The notes: generated by a model not told the origin, from the letters alone. Positions 7,780 through 16,838 are shown, numbered from the stretch's first letter. The stretch is DNA of 64,000 nucleotides from CBDDBU01 sp965226045 (GCA_965226045.1 CBDDBU010000028.1:248001-312000), one strand, 5' to 3'. Made by a program: numbers and translations.

Positions 7780-9689
7780 CGCTCTTCCTCCTTTTGCACC
7801 GCGTCTGACGCGGCCTTCCTATTTCGACGCCCCAGGTACGCTTCGACGACCCGGGGATCGCTCTGCACCGCCGAGGGCGATCCCGTGGCGATGCGCTCGC
7901 CTTTGTTGAGGACCACCACCCGGTCGCACAGCCTCATGATCAGCCTAAGGTCGTGGTCAACAACCAGAAGACCGATGCCGTAGCAACGACGGATGCTGTC
8001 GAGCCGGTCGAGCAGCTCGTCGGATTCGATCTGGTTCATGCCGGCGCCCGGCTCGTCGAGCAGCAAATAACGCGGTTCGAGGGCCATCGCGCGCGCGATC
8101 TCCAGCCGCCGTTGCGGTCCATAGGCGAGCGTGCCGGCCATCCGATCCTCTAGACCGGCGAGCCCGAACCCGTGCAAGAGATGGCGCGCACGCGCCTCGA
8201 CATCGCGGGAACTCCCCGCTGCCGCGACCGTCACGTTCTCCAGCACCGTCATGTTGCGGAACAGACGGACGTTTTGGAAGGTGCGCCCGATTCCATGGCG
8301 GGCGATGTCGTGAGCACGCCACCCGGTGATATCGACACCATCGAGTATGAAGCGGCCAGCATCGGGGCTGAGGGCGCCCGCGATCAGGTTCAGCAACGTC
8401 GTCTTGCCCGACCCGTTCGGGCCGATCAGCCCGAGAATTTCACCGGGCCGCAGCGATAAACTCACACGGTCGACCGCCTGCAGCCCGCCGAACGATACCG
8501 CCGCGTCCTCGGCAACCAGGGCGCGGTCGCCGACCGGCGGCGGGGCCACAACCTCCGATCCGAGCGGCCCCGCCGCGCTCGGCTCGGCCGGCGTGGTGGG
8601 CCCCGATACCGCGCGTCGCCAGCGGGCAATGTGTTCATCGAGTTCGAGATAACCCATCACGCCCTCGCGGCGGAAATACATCACCAGCAAGATGGCGATG
8701 CTCAGGCCGCCGGTCGTCAGCCCGAAGACTTGGCCGACCTCGATCGGTCCCAGCTCAAAGCCGGTCTCGACCCGGCGCAGGATCTCGATCACCAACGTGA
8801 TCACGATGGTGCCGACGACGGCGCCCGAAATGGTCCTCATGCCGCCGACGATCAGCATGGCCAGCAGTTGGAAAGTGAGAATTAAATAGAAGCCCTTGGG
8901 CGAGATGACCCCGAGGTAGTGGCCAAGCAGGACGCCGGCCACGGCCGCGACGAGTGCGCTCACGACCCACGCGGCAAGCCGCTGCCTCGGCACATCGACG
9001 CCGATCGAGCGCGCCGCGAGCTCGTCCTCGCGTGAAGCGCGCAACTCGCGGCCGGGCCGGGTGTCGCGGTAGACACGGCCCACGACGATGGCGACCGCGG
9101 CCCAAAAGAATACGGTCAACACGTCGACGGAGGCCGGCAGCCCATAGACTGCTCGCGGGCCGCGGGTGAACTCGTCAGCGCCGATGATGACGGCGTGGAC
9201 CACGACGAGGAACGCGAAGGTGGCGATGGAGGCGGCGATCCCGGCCATTCGCGCGATCGGCAGGCCGACGATGAACGCGACAGCGCCGACGATCACGACG
9301 GTGATCAGGATCGCCGACCACATGTCGGTGTGGAGCTCGACAAAAAACGGCGGCAGCTTCGGCAGAACGCTTTTGATGTTCTCCGGCGGTATCGTGAACA
9401 GTGCCGAGATGTGGGCGCCGAGGCCCATGAAGCCGACGTGGCCGCCAAAACTGAGGATGCCAGAGTTGCCGCTGAAGATGCCGAAGCTCACCACTGCCGT
9501 CATGGCAATGAAGAAGTAGGTGATGGTCCCCTGAAGCGCCGGACCGAAGCTGAACTGGGCGACCAGCGCGAGGACCGCCAGCGGCGCGATCAGCCACATC
9601 GAACCGAGGGCTGCGCGCCCGGAGGCGCCACCCATCGACATCAGTCCCGGGCGCCCACGGCGGACGCCGACATCGCTCTGGCTGCTCAT
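7776..9689 (-). CDS. Fused Liv-type permease-ATPase (LivM-LivG)
   Basis: One reading frame joins a LivM permease to a LivG ATPase. With the ATG at 9689 it is 637 residues; an in-frame GTG at 9752 would add 21. Residues ~30-345 are hydrophobic LivM-like, with the block GNSGILSFGGHVGFMGLGAH. A Pro/Ala-rich linker at ~360-395 leads to the ATPase. Walker A GPNGSGKTT is at ~423-431, and the LivG-type signature LAYGPQRRLEIARA replaces LSGGQ. Walker B is YLLLDEPGAGMN. The two are normally separate genes, as in the second liv operon of this window at 57.9-59.8 kb. It is first in the operon. The start is uncertain; GGACGGGG precedes the 9689 ATG. Confidence 0.88.
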   Translation of the reverse strand: MSSQSDVGVRRGRPGLMSMGGASGRAALGSMWLIAPLAVLALVAQFSFGPALQGTITYFFIAMTAVVSFGIFSGNSGILSFGGHVGFMGLGAHISALFTIPPENIKSVLPKLPPFFVELHTDMWSAILITVVIVGAVAFIVGLPIARMAGIAASIATFAFLVVVHAVIIGADEFTRGPRAVYGLPASVDVLTVFFWAAVAIVVGRVYRDTRPGRELRASREDELAARSIGVDVPRQRLAAWVVSALVAAVAGVLLGHYLGVISPKGFYLILTFQLLAMLIVGGMRTISGAVVGTIVITLVIEILRRVETGFELGPIEVGQVFGLTTGGLSIAILLVMYFRREGVMGYLELDEHIARWRRAVSGPTTPAEPSAAGPLGSEVVAPPPVGDRALVAEDAAVSFGGLQAVDRVSLSLRPGEILGLIGPNGSGKTTLLNLIAGALSPDAGRFILDGVDITGWRAHDIARHGIGRTFQNVRLFRNMTVLENVTVAAAGSSRDVEARARHLLHGFGLAGLEDRMAGTLAYGPQRRLEIARAMALEPRYLLLDEPGAGMNQIESDELLDRLDSIRRCYGIGLLVVDHDLRLIMRLCDRVVVLNKGERIATGSPSAVQSDPRVVEAYLGRRNRKAASDAVQKEEER

Positions 9690-9955
9690 GGCCCCGTCCA
9701 ACCCGACACTTAGACGATCTCGCCCAACGCCCCGCGTGCTTCCCTCGGCCACGCCCGTTGTTATTTCTCGTTACGAGGGCGCGCCAGTACTCATGTTAGC
9801 GCGTATTGACGCTGGGAGCGATGACCTCGCCTCCTAATTAATGTGCCCGGCCGTCGCCGCGCGGCGTATCGGCGGTCCCGCAGGGGCGGGCACGAACCGG
9901 GCCCAGAGCACGCCACCCTTTTTGCGAGGCGGAGAATGAGCCGCGGGAGTTAGGT
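9690..9955. other. Intergenic region upstream of the livMG operon
   Basis: This 266-bp noncoding stretch separates the fused livMG gene from IS1182 copy 2. It should hold the operon promoter on the minus strand, but no convincing -35/-10 pair stands out. An AT-richer patch near 9835-9845 (CCTAATTAATG) is the only obvious base-composition change. The IS copy 2 inserted upstream could also supply or separate regulatory sequence. Confidence 0.4.
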
Positions 9956-10028
9956 CTAGCAGCCTGTCGGACTGAGGTCCGCGAGAATGGGTGTGGACGG
10001 ATCGCGATGTGGAGAGGTCATGGGATCG

Positions 10029-10228
10029 AGCGCCTTTCGTGAGGACACGGAGTGCGGTCGCTTGGCCGCGCGTACCGCAGGGTGAGTATACTCTTATGCC
10101 CTCTCGTGAGGGCACGAAGTACGTTCGCTTGCTCGCGCGTGCCGCAAGGCGAGCATACTCTTATTCCTTTTCGCGAGGTACGGAGTCCGGCCGCCTGCTC
10201 AAGCGTATTGCAAGGTGAACATTCTCTT
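10029..10228 (-). repeat. Triple 66/67-bp repeat of IS1182 copy 2
   Basis: This is the mirror of the triple repeat in copy 1. Three imperfect units follow, and partly encode, the 3' end of the transposase gene. Confidence 0.85.
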
Positions 10229-11557
10229 TATGTTCCAGGCCAGGGTCACCAGGTTCCATTCGCCCGTGACCTTGTCCAGGCCGCGTAGCGAGAACTGGCG
10301 GAAGCCCATGGCCGATTTGATGATGCCGAACACCGGTTCCGGCGTTTGCTTGCGCAGGGCGTAGAGTTGCCGGCCCTCGGGCGTCGCCAGTCGATGTGTC
10401 ATCGCTTCCAGCGGCGTCGGGTTCTCCGGGGGCGGCGGCGCGCCGGCGAAGCGGTCCTTCCAGGAGAGATGATGGCGTTCCCGGCCGGGCGTGATCAACG
10501 GCGCGATCTCGGCCTCGGCGCAGGCGTTCACGTTGGCCTCGCTGAAGTAGCCGCTGTCCGCCAGCAGGGTCTCGGGCGCGCCCAGCGCCTCGGGAAGGCG
10601 GGCGAGCGCTTCCAGCGCCGGCTCGATTTGCCGCTTGTCGTTGGGGGCCTGGACCACGTCGTTGGTGACCACCAGCAGGCTGTCGGCCGCCACCAGGGCT
10701 TGGGCGTTGTAGGCCTGTTCGAAGCCGCCGCCGGCCACCGGCATGATGCGCGAGTCCGCGTCGGTCAGATTGACCTGGTCCTTCGGCCCGGGCCCGGCCA
10801 CCGGCGGCTCGGGTGGACGGCCGCCCGGCTTGCGGCCCGTCTTCTCGGCCTTCTCCGCGCGCGCCTCGAGCTTCGCCTCGTACTCGGCCCGTTCCCGCTC
10901 AAGGCGTTCGCGCGCCCGCGCCTCGATCACCGCCTTAGCCTCGGCGATGCGGGCCAGACGATCCTCGCGCCGGGCCAGTTCCTCGGGCACCGACATCCCG
11001 TCGGGCACATCCGCCCCATCGGCCGCCTCCGCCAACGCCATCAACTCCGCCACCTCGGCCTTCAACCGGGCTTCGAGCTCGCAGGCGTGTTTCCACGACA
11101 GCGCGCTGTGCCGGCTCGCGTTGGCGTGCACCTTGGTGCCGTCCAGCGCCACCGTGCCGAGCTTCAGCACCCCGGCTTCCCGGGCCAGCAGCAGCACCTC
11201 GACGAACAGCCCTTCGATCCGGTCGAGAAAACGCCGCCGGAACGCGGCGATGGTATCGTGGTCGGGATGATCGTTGGCCGCGATGAAGCGGAAAGCGACA
11301 GAATCATAGGTCGCGCGCTCCAACTTGCGGCTCGAAAACACCCCCGTGGCGTAGCCGTAGACCAGAAGCCCCAGCAGCATGCTCGGGTGATAGGACGCCG
11401 AGCCCGAGCCGCGATAGGCCTTCACGAACGCCGAGAGGTCCAACTGCTCGATCACCTCGACCACGAAGCGCGCCAGATGCCGCTCGGGAAGCCATTCCTC
11501 CACCGACGGCGGCAGCAGAAACCCCGTCTCCCGGTCGACCGGTCGGAAATTGCTCAT
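10199..11557 (-). CDS. IS1182-family transposase, copy 2
   Basis: The 452-residue transposase is identical in sequence to copy 1, with all three catalytic blocks (LDGTKVHANAS, LADSGYFSEAN, PEPVFGIIKS) intact. The ATG at 11557 follows the same GGAGG ribosome site. Long open frames on the opposite strand of this gene are codon-bias shadows. Confidence 0.93.
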   Translation of the reverse strand: MSNFRPVDRETGFLLPPSVEEWLPERHLARFVVEVIEQLDLSAFVKAYRGSGSASYHPSMLLGLLVYGYATGVFSSRKLERATYDSVAFRFIAANDHPDHDTIAAFRRRFLDRIEGLFVEVLLLAREAGVLKLGTVALDGTKVHANASRHSALSWKHACELEARLKAEVAELMALAEAADGADVPDGMSVPEELARREDRLARIAEAKAVIEARARERLERERAEYEAKLEARAEKAEKTGRKPGGRPPEPPVAGPGPKDQVNLTDADSRIMPVAGGGFEQAYNAQALVAADSLLVVTNDVVQAPNDKRQIEPALEALARLPEALGAPETLLADSGYFSEANVNACAEAEIAPLITPGRERHHLSWKDRFAGAPPPPENPTPLEAMTHRLATPEGRQLYALRKQTPEPVFGIIKSAMGFRQFSLRGLDKVTGEWNLVTLAWNIKRMFTLQYA

Positions 11558-11641
11558 GACGGCCTCCATCACGCGCGGGCAAATCAACTGATACCATCGA
11601 ATCCTATTTCGACTCCCGGCTCAAGTCCGACAGGCTGCTAG

Positions 11642-12236
11642 CCAAGTTGCTCTACGACATTGAGCGAGGGATCGGCGAAGACGAGGTCATGGGTGGGCCG
11701 CCGCAGGGAAGCGCGTGACTGTTCGTGCGAGGTGAAACGGTGGAGCGATGGAACTACTATTTCGAGCACTGCCACGGTGTGACTATCTCGGGCGCTACGG
11801 TTGCTCTTGAAGGCTTCGGAATCGTCACGCTTGGCAATGAGAGTTGCGAGCAAGTGCTGTTTCCTGAGGGCCAGCGTGGCTTCGACCTCATCCCAGGAGA
11901 GGTGCGGCGCCTCACTAAACTCGGCCTGCTCAAGCGCCACGGGCGCCTGAGGTAGCCCCGCCAAAGATAAAGGCCCGGCCCCTTTGGTACGGTCGAGCCT
12001 AGGTTTACAGGGAGGAAGAAATACCAAACGGTACTGTCACCAATATGGGCAGGGATCGGATCGGGCGTAGTGCGATTGTCACACTTCGGCCGCTCCCACG
12101 GGCATGAAATAGCCTCAATGCTACCCATACTGCTACCCACTCGCATCGAGGCCGGTCGTATACTCACATAAACGTGGTAATTAGCCATATATATTCGACT
12201 GTACGCGACCGGAGAACCGTTTATCCATCAGGTCGT
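11642..12236. other. 595-bp stretch with no recognisable gene
   Basis: Short open frames exist on both strands, for example a 76-codon frame at 11725-11955 and minus-strand frames at 11638-12027 and 11757-12188. None has a clear ribosome site or a recognisable family. The base composition is less GC-rich and less codon-patterned than neighbouring genes, particularly 12000-12235. It may be a decayed gene cut by IS1182 copy 2, or an accessory remnant. No stem-loop strong enough to call was seen. Confidence 0.5.
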
Positions 12237-12881
12237 TTAGTCCCCGCTCGGTGCGTAAGCAATCACCGACAGGAAGCGAACCGGCAGCCGGATCAGGTTC
12301 TCGGGACCGTGTGGCGCGTCGGCGTCGAAGAACAGCGAATCTCCCGGTTCCAGCCGGTACACCCCGCCCCCGTGGCGGTACTCGATCTCGCCGTCCAGCA
12401 TGAAGATGAGCTCGGTGCCCGAGTGCTGGAACAGCGGAAACACCTCTGAAGCCTCGGTCAAGGTAACGACGTAGGGCTCCATCATCGTGCTGCCGCCAAA
12501 CGAGTGGCCGAGAAGTTGGTACTGGTGCCCGCTGCGGGTGCCGCGGCGCTCGATGCGCAGGCCTTCGCCGGACTTGACGTAGGTTGCTGCCCGCTCCTGT
12601 TCGAATTTGCGAAACAGGGCCGTGACGGGGACGTTGAGCGCCCGCGAAATCGCCTGCAGGGTGGCCAGTGACGGGGAGGTATGGCCGTTCTCGACCTTGG
12701 ACAGCATGCCGGGCGAAAGTTCGGATTGCTTGGCGAGTTCCGTAACTGTCATGTCCAGCTTGCGACGGAACTGGCGCACCTCACGCCCAATCGCGGCCTC
12801 CAGCGAGGCGACTCGCTGAGGCGCGTCGGTGGCGCGGCCGGTGTTCTCGGCGATCTTATCGTCGCGAGGATCGTGCGCCAT
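12237..12881 (-). CDS. XRE-family regulator with C-terminal cupin domain
   Basis: This 214-residue regulator has an N-terminal helix-turn-helix of the Cro/CI type at about residues 35-90 (VTELAKQSELSPGMLSKVENGHTSPS) and a C-terminal cupin_2 sensor at ~145-205 (HSGTELIFMLDGEIEYRHGG, then LEPGDSLFFDADAPHG). This architecture (PuuR/SutR-like) commonly controls amino acid, polyamine or sulfur catabolism, the cupin binding a small ligand. It is the last gene of a minus-strand group and lies 15 bases after an isochorismatase-like hydrolase gene. It is the likely local regulator of the 12.9-19.2 kb block; that role is inference. Confidence 0.9.
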   Translation of the reverse strand: MAHDPRDDKIAENTGRATDAPQRVASLEAAIGREVRQFRRKLDMTVTELAKQSELSPGMLSKVENGHTSPSLATLQAISRALNVPVTALFRKFEQERAATYVKSGEGLRIERRGTRSGHQYQLLGHSFGGSTMMEPYVVTLTEASEVFPLFQHSGTELIFMLDGEIEYRHGGGVYRLEPGDSLFFDADAPHGPENLIRLPVRFLSVIAYAPSGD

Positions 12882-12896
12882 CGGGCCGCGCCGCGG

Positions 12897-13565
12897 TCAG
12901 GCGACCCGCCTGGCGGCCCCGCCGGTCAGTTCAGCGACAACCTTGTCGGTAGTTCGCACGCGGCAATAGCCCTTGACCGCGCTGAGCGACGCGTCGTGGC
13001 GCTCCTGCGTGTGGGTTGCACACGCATCGCCGACCAGCGTGATGAAGAACCCCCGGTCGCAACCGTCGCGCACTGCCCCCTCTACACACTGGTCGGTGAC
13101 CAGCCCCGTGACAATCAAGGACTCGATGTAGAGATTTCTCAGGACATACTCGAAGTTGGTCGAGTTGAAGATGCCCGAGGCGGTCTTCGGAATGACGATC
13201 TCGTTGTCGAGCGGCGCGATGTCGGGAAGAACCTGGGACGCCCATGAGCCCTTGGCGGCAAAAATGCCCGACACCTTGTGGTCGAGACTACGGTCGCGAC
13301 CATCGAGAGTGAGGCTTTCGATCACCGTGTAGATGGGCTCGACACCGGCATCCCGACAGGCGGCCAGTAGGCGCTTGTTGTTGGGAATGACAAGGCTCTC
13401 GATGCGATCGTGGTAGTACGCATCGTTCGGGTCCCGCTTGCCCGGCTTGTATTCCATATTCTGAAGGTCGACCAGCAGCAGGGCGGTCTTGCGCGGCTCG
13501 GCCGCCCGCTCGCGCAGGGCGACATCGCCGCCCAGGGGAATGGCATCAACTTCGGTACGTTCCAT
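12897..13565 (-). CDS. Isochorismatase-fold cysteine hydrolase
   Basis: This 222-residue cytoplasmic amidohydrolase belongs to the isochorismatase-like superfamily. The catalytic triad positions are visible: Asp in ALLLVDLQN (~residue 33), Lys in IVIPKTASGIFN (~residue 127), and Cys in LVTDQCVEGAVRDG (~residue 160). The cis-peptide VTDQC region is typical of ureidoacrylate, biuret and N-carbamoyl hydrolases. The ATG at 13565 overlaps by one base the stop of the N-formylglutamate amidohydrolase gene upstream. The exact substrate is unknown, but the pairing points to amide or carbamoyl hydrolysis. Confidence 0.88.
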   Translation of the reverse strand: MERTEVDAIPLGGDVALRERAAEPRKTALLLVDLQNMEYKPGKRDPNDAYYHDRIESLVIPNNKRLLAACRDAGVEPIYTVIESLTLDGRDRSLDHKVSGIFAAKGSWASQVLPDIAPLDNEIVIPKTASGIFNSTNFEYVLRNLYIESLIVTGLVTDQCVEGAVRDGCDRGFFITLVGDACATHTQERHDASLSAVKGYCRVRTTDKVVAELTGGAARRVA

Positions 13566-14407
13566 CAGCTCTCTCCTATCGGCAATCTCGGTTCGACCAC
13601 GTCGCGCGCCGGCACGATCGACCGCGCAATCATCGGATCATGGCTAACCGCCTCGATGACTCGCGCTAGGCGCTCGGCCCAGGCGTGACAACCACCGTCC
13701 GTCTCGATGCGGTCGTGCCTCATCTCGATCAGGCAATGGGGGATGCCGCGACGCTCGGCGTGGACGGGCACGGCGTAGTCGGTATCAAGGTCGACGGGAT
13801 AGGGTTGGTTCTCGCCAACGCACAGGCCCCCTTCCTTCTCCAACTCCCGAATCATCAACTTAGCCAGTCGCGGATCGTGCCGGTACGTGATCCCGACATC
13901 CCAGGGCCTTTGCTCGCCGTGATAAACCGGCGTGAAGCTGTGCACCGCGACCATGACCGGCACGCGCGCCGCGCGCCCCTCCAGCAATTCGTGAAGGGCT
14001 TCATGGTACGGCCAGAACATAGCCTCCGCGCGCACCTCCCTTTCGCCGGCGCCGATCCCTACGTTGCCCGGGATCGGCGTCGCCTCGCTGATCTCGGGAA
14101 TCGACTCGCCACCGCCGGGCCGCCGGTTGCAATCGATCGCCAGGCGCGAATAACCGCTCATGGCCAGCGGGGCGTCGATCAGCGCCGATAACCGGCGAGC
14201 GACCACCGCCGCCCCGATATCCCAGCCGATGTGGCGACGGCGCTCCACCTCCGGAACCCCGAGATCGCCGAGACGCCGCGGGAGGATCGCGCTCGCGTGT
14301 TCGCAGGTCAGGACAAACCGGCTCCGCCCCCCCCGATTGACGATCCCGAAAGGCGGCGGCTCGTCGGGCTCCAAGCGGGCCCGCGTCTGTTCGCGCGGTG
14401 CGTCCAT
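13565..14407 (-). CDS. N-formylglutamate amidohydrolase family protein
   Basis: The 280-residue protein matches the N-formylglutamate amidohydrolase (FGase, HutG-like) family. Blocks include FVLTCEHASAILPRRLG, HIGWDIGAAVVARRLS, and SRLAIDCNRRPGGG with the metal-site residues. PVMVAVHSFTPVYHG supplies the conserved His. It would release formate or another acid from N-formyl/N-acyl-glutamate-like compounds. The start at 14407 (MDAPREQ) is preferred over an in-frame codon at 14464, which would add 19 mostly basic residues. It is the first gene of a three-gene minus-strand set and diverges from the glutamine-synthetase-like gene at 14542. Confidence 0.88.
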   Translation of the reverse strand: MDAPREQTRARLEPDEPPPFGIVNRGGRSRFVLTCEHASAILPRRLGDLGVPEVERRRHIGWDIGAAVVARRLSALIDAPLAMSGYSRLAIDCNRRPGGGESIPEISEATPIPGNVGIGAGEREVRAEAMFWPYHEALHELLEGRAARVPVMVAVHSFTPVYHGEQRPWDVGITYRHDPRLAKLMIRELEKEGGLCVGENQPYPVDLDTDYAVPVHAERRGIPHCLIEMRHDRIETDGGCHAWAERLARVIEAVSHDPMIARSIVPARDVVEPRLPIGES

Positions 14408-14541
14408 CAAAGCCTGCCGACGCCGAGGGTATGACATCATCCCAGCGCGTCGCCGGCGCCGCAAGAGCGAGGCCGGCCCTATCTTCGGTCGTGGAGATGT
14501 GCCAGAAAAACCACCACTAACGGTTGGGGAGGAAATAGTCG

Positions 14542-15852
14542 ATGCGCGGCGAGCAACTCGTGATCTTCGCGACCAATGATCTCTCGGGCGTCACGCGGGG
14601 CCGCGCCGTGCCGCGGGTCGACACGCTCGGACACATGCACAAAGGCGTGAGCTGGGTGCCAGCCAACCTCGGCATAACCGCGTTCGGCCCGATCGCCCCC
14701 AATCCGTGGGGCCCGATGGGTGATCTGCGCCTGATTCCAGATCCCGACACCGAGGTCCGGGTGGACATGTGGGAAGCGGCGAGCCCGCTCCACTTTTATC
14801 TCAGCGACCTTGTTCACACCGACGGCAGGCCCTTCGATGCCTGTCCGCGAACATTTCTCAAAAACGCCTTCGCCGATCTCCGCGACGCAACCGGCCTCAC
14901 CATCAGCACCGCTTTCGAGCACGAGTTTCATCTCGCGCACATCGAAGACGGGCCGGGCGGCGCCTTTGGGTTGGACCGCTACCGCATGACCGAGCCGTTC
15001 GGGCCGCAGGTAATGGAGGCGTTGCGGCTGGCCCGCCAGGAGCCCGAGGTCTTCATGACCGAGTACGCGCCCAACCAGTTTGAGCTGACGGTGCGTCCCA
15101 CGGTCGGGATCGCTGGCGCCGACCGCGCGGTCGTGGTCCGCGAAGTCGTGCGCGAAGTGGCCCGCCGGCTCGGCAACCGCGCGAGCTTCTCGCCGGTCAT
15201 CGATCCAGCCGGCACGGGCAACGGCGTCCACATCCATTTCAGCCTTTTCGACTCGCGCGGCGTTTGCACCTACGACCCCGACCAGCCGGGACGCGTGAGT
15301 GACATCGCCGGCCGGTTCATTGCCGGTGTTCTGCGCTACCTGCCGAGTATGGTCGCGCTCACCTGTCCGAGCGATATCTCCTATCTGCGGCTCGTGCCCG
15401 ATCACTGGAGCGCCGCGTTCACCGCCTTTGACGCCAACAACCGGGAAGCGGCCGTCCGCATCTGCCCGATCGTCGAGTTCGGTGATATGGCCCCCGCGCC
15501 CCAGTTCCACTTCGAGTTTCGGGCCGCGGACGGCGCCGCCAGCCCCTACATCGCGCTCGGCGCGATGGTACGGGCTGGCCTCGAGGGCATTCGCGCCGGA
15601 CTGTCTACACCGCCCCTGACCGGGGGCCACCCGAGCGAACTCTCCGACCAAGAGCGCACCCGCATGGGCGTCAAACGCCTGCCGACGTCGCTTGAGGGCG
15701 CCCTGCAGGAGATGGAAAGAGACCCTGTGGTATGCGGCTGGCTGTCGCCCGATATGCTGAGTTGCTACACGCAGCTCAAGCGTTATGAGATGGGGATGTT
15801 GGAAGGCCTGGACGACATCGCCAAGTGCCGGCGCTATATGAAGGCCTACTAA
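14542..15852 (+). CDS. Glutamine synthetase-like gamma-glutamyl ligase
   Basis: The 436-residue protein has glutamine synthetase catalytic-domain blocks. They include FEHEFHLAHIED with metal-binding Glu, APNQFELTVRPTVG, NGVHIHFSLFD with the catalytic His region, and a FEFRAADGAASPYIALGAM block near residue 330. It is nearer to PuuA/GlnT-type ligases, which join glutamate to amines or amino acids, than to GlnA. Variations in the beta-grasp N-terminus support this. A GGGGAGG ribosome site at 14526-14532 sets the start. It lies alone on the plus strand between two minus-strand catabolic sets. Its stop overlaps that of the convergent EutC-like gene at 15849-15852. The substrate is not deducible. 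Confidence 0.87.
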   Translation: MRGEQLVIFATNDLSGVTRGRAVPRVDTLGHMHKGVSWVPANLGITAFGPIAPNPWGPMGDLRLIPDPDTEVRVDMWEAASPLHFYLSDLVHTDGRPFDACPRTFLKNAFADLRDATGLTISTAFEHEFHLAHIEDGPGGAFGLDRYRMTEPFGPQVMEALRLARQEPEVFMTEYAPNQFELTVRPTVGIAGADRAVVVREVVREVARRLGNRASFSPVIDPAGTGNGVHIHFSLFDSRGVCTYDPDQPGRVSDIAGRFIAGVLRYLPSMVALTCPSDISYLRLVPDHWSAAFTAFDANNREAAVRICPIVEFGDMAPAPQFHFEFRAADGAASPYIALGAMVRAGLEGIRAGLSTPPLTGGHPSELSDQERTRMGVKRLPTSLEGALQEMERDPVVCGWLSPDMLSCYTQLKRYEMGMLEGLDDIAKCRRYMKAY

Positions 15853-16835
15853 TCGAGGGTGGTACCGAGGCCGAGCGCCTGGGCCTTCTCGAAGGCCAAC
15901 AAGGCGATCGCGGTGTCCTGCACGCCGGTTCCGGTCAGGTCGCACACCGTCACCTCATCGGCGCGGCTGCGGCCCGGATGCCGCCCGCCCGTGATCTGAC
16001 CGAGTTCGACCACCGGCGCTTCCTCCGCCATCGCGCCCGCCGCAACCGCATGGTGAAATTCGCCAAGGCGCAGACACTGAGCCGTGGAGTCGCAGACCAC
16101 AAGGTCGGCCGCGGCCATGACCCCTGGCGCGAGCTCGTTCTTGTGTTCGGCGTCCGAGCCCATCGCGGTGATGTGCAGGCCCGAATGCAGCCACGCCGCC
16201 TCGATCAGGGGCGAGGTGGCCGGCGTGGCGGTGACCACGATGTCGCTTTGCCGAACCAGCGGCTCGACGCCCTCGCATACCGCGACCGCGATACCCAACA
16301 GGTCCGCCATCTCATCCGCGTAGCTTCGCGCCTTGGCCCCGTCGCGCGCCCACACCAACAGATCGGAGAAATCGCGCACCTGCTTGAGCGCCTGAATCTG
16401 CATCCGCGCCTGAGCGCCAGCACCGACCACCCCCACGGTTCGCGCCTCGCGAGGCGCCAGATGCACGGCGGCGACGGCGCCGGCCGCCGCCGTGCGCACG
16501 TCGGTCAGGTACCCATTGTCGAGGTGAACGGCCACCAGACGCCCAGTGGATGAATCCAACAGGTTCATCATGCCGCTGGTGCTGGGCAGTCCACGTGTCG
16601 GGTTGTCGAAGAAGCCGGAGGCGATCTTGACGGCGAACCCGTCGAGCCCGCGCATGTAGGCCGACTTCACGTCGACCTCGCCATTGTGCTCCTCGACATC
16701 GATCCTGAGGATCGGCGGCATGATGACCTCGCCGCGCGCAAGCGCCGTGAACGCCGAGGCCACCGCCGTCCTGGTCTCGGCGTCGATCGTGACGCAGCTT
16801 CGAAGCTCGGATTCGGTCAGGATCGTGATCGCCAT
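15849..16835 (-). CDS. eutC: Ornithine cyclodeaminase-family protein, EutC-like
   Basis: This 328-residue NAD-dependent enzyme is of the ornithine cyclodeaminase/mu-crystallin family. It has a substrate-side block with GEVDVKSAYMRGLDGFAVKIASGFFDN in the N-terminal half, then a Rossmann fold with VGVVGAGAQARMQIQAL near residue 130 and VVTATPATSPLIEA. The pairing with a EutB-like dehydratase four bases upstream matches ectoine/hydroxyectoine-utilisation gene sets, where EutC is an accessory enzyme of unclear chemistry. Ectoine hydrolase (DoeA/EutD) and deacetylase (DoeB/EutE) are not in the window. The name therefore rests on family and pairing, not on a complete pathway. Confidence 0.82.
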   Translation of the reverse strand: MAITILTESELRSCVTIDAETRTAVASAFTALARGEVIMPPILRIDVEEHNGEVDVKSAYMRGLDGFAVKIASGFFDNPTRGLPSTSGMMNLLDSSTGRLVAVHLDNGYLTDVRTAAAGAVAAVHLAPREARTVGVVGAGAQARMQIQALKQVRDFSDLLVWARDGAKARSYADEMADLLGIAVAVCEGVEPLVRQSDIVVTATPATSPLIEAAWLHSGLHITAMGSDAEHKNELAPGVMAAADLVVCDSTAQCLRLGEFHHAVAAGAMAEEAPVVELGQITGGRHPGRSRADEVTVCDLTGTGVQDTAIALLAFEKAQALGLGTTLD

Positions 16836-16838
16836 GGC

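Larger units (their letters stand above)
9960..11637 (-). mobile_element. IS1182-type insertion sequence, copy 2 (1678 bp, inverted relative to copy 1)
   Basis: It has the same length and the same perfect 14-bp inverted ends as copy 1 (CAGCCTGTCGGACT from 9960 and its complement ending at 11637). CTAG flanks lie at 9956-9959 and 11638-11641. It reads on the minus strand, so copies 1 and 2 face each other around the 5.1-kb liv operon. The arrangement could mobilise the operon as a unit or allow inversion between copies. Because CTAG is the target for each copy, independent insertions are equally compatible. Confidence 0.93.

Noticed and set aside
3133..11637. Treating the two IS1182 copies as proof of a mobile composite transposon
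   Set aside because: Each copy has its own CTAG flanks on both sides, so independent insertions explain the data equally well; kept as a finding to test.
10346..11641. A 431-codon frame antisense to the IS1182 transposase, also present in copies 1 and 3
   Set aside because: It lies wholly opposite a conserved transposase, has His/Arg-rich composition and no ribosome site. It is a codon-bias shadow.
11725..11955. A 76-codon plus-strand frame after IS1182 copy 2
   Set aside because: No ribosome site, no recognisable family, and equally long frames exist on the other strand.
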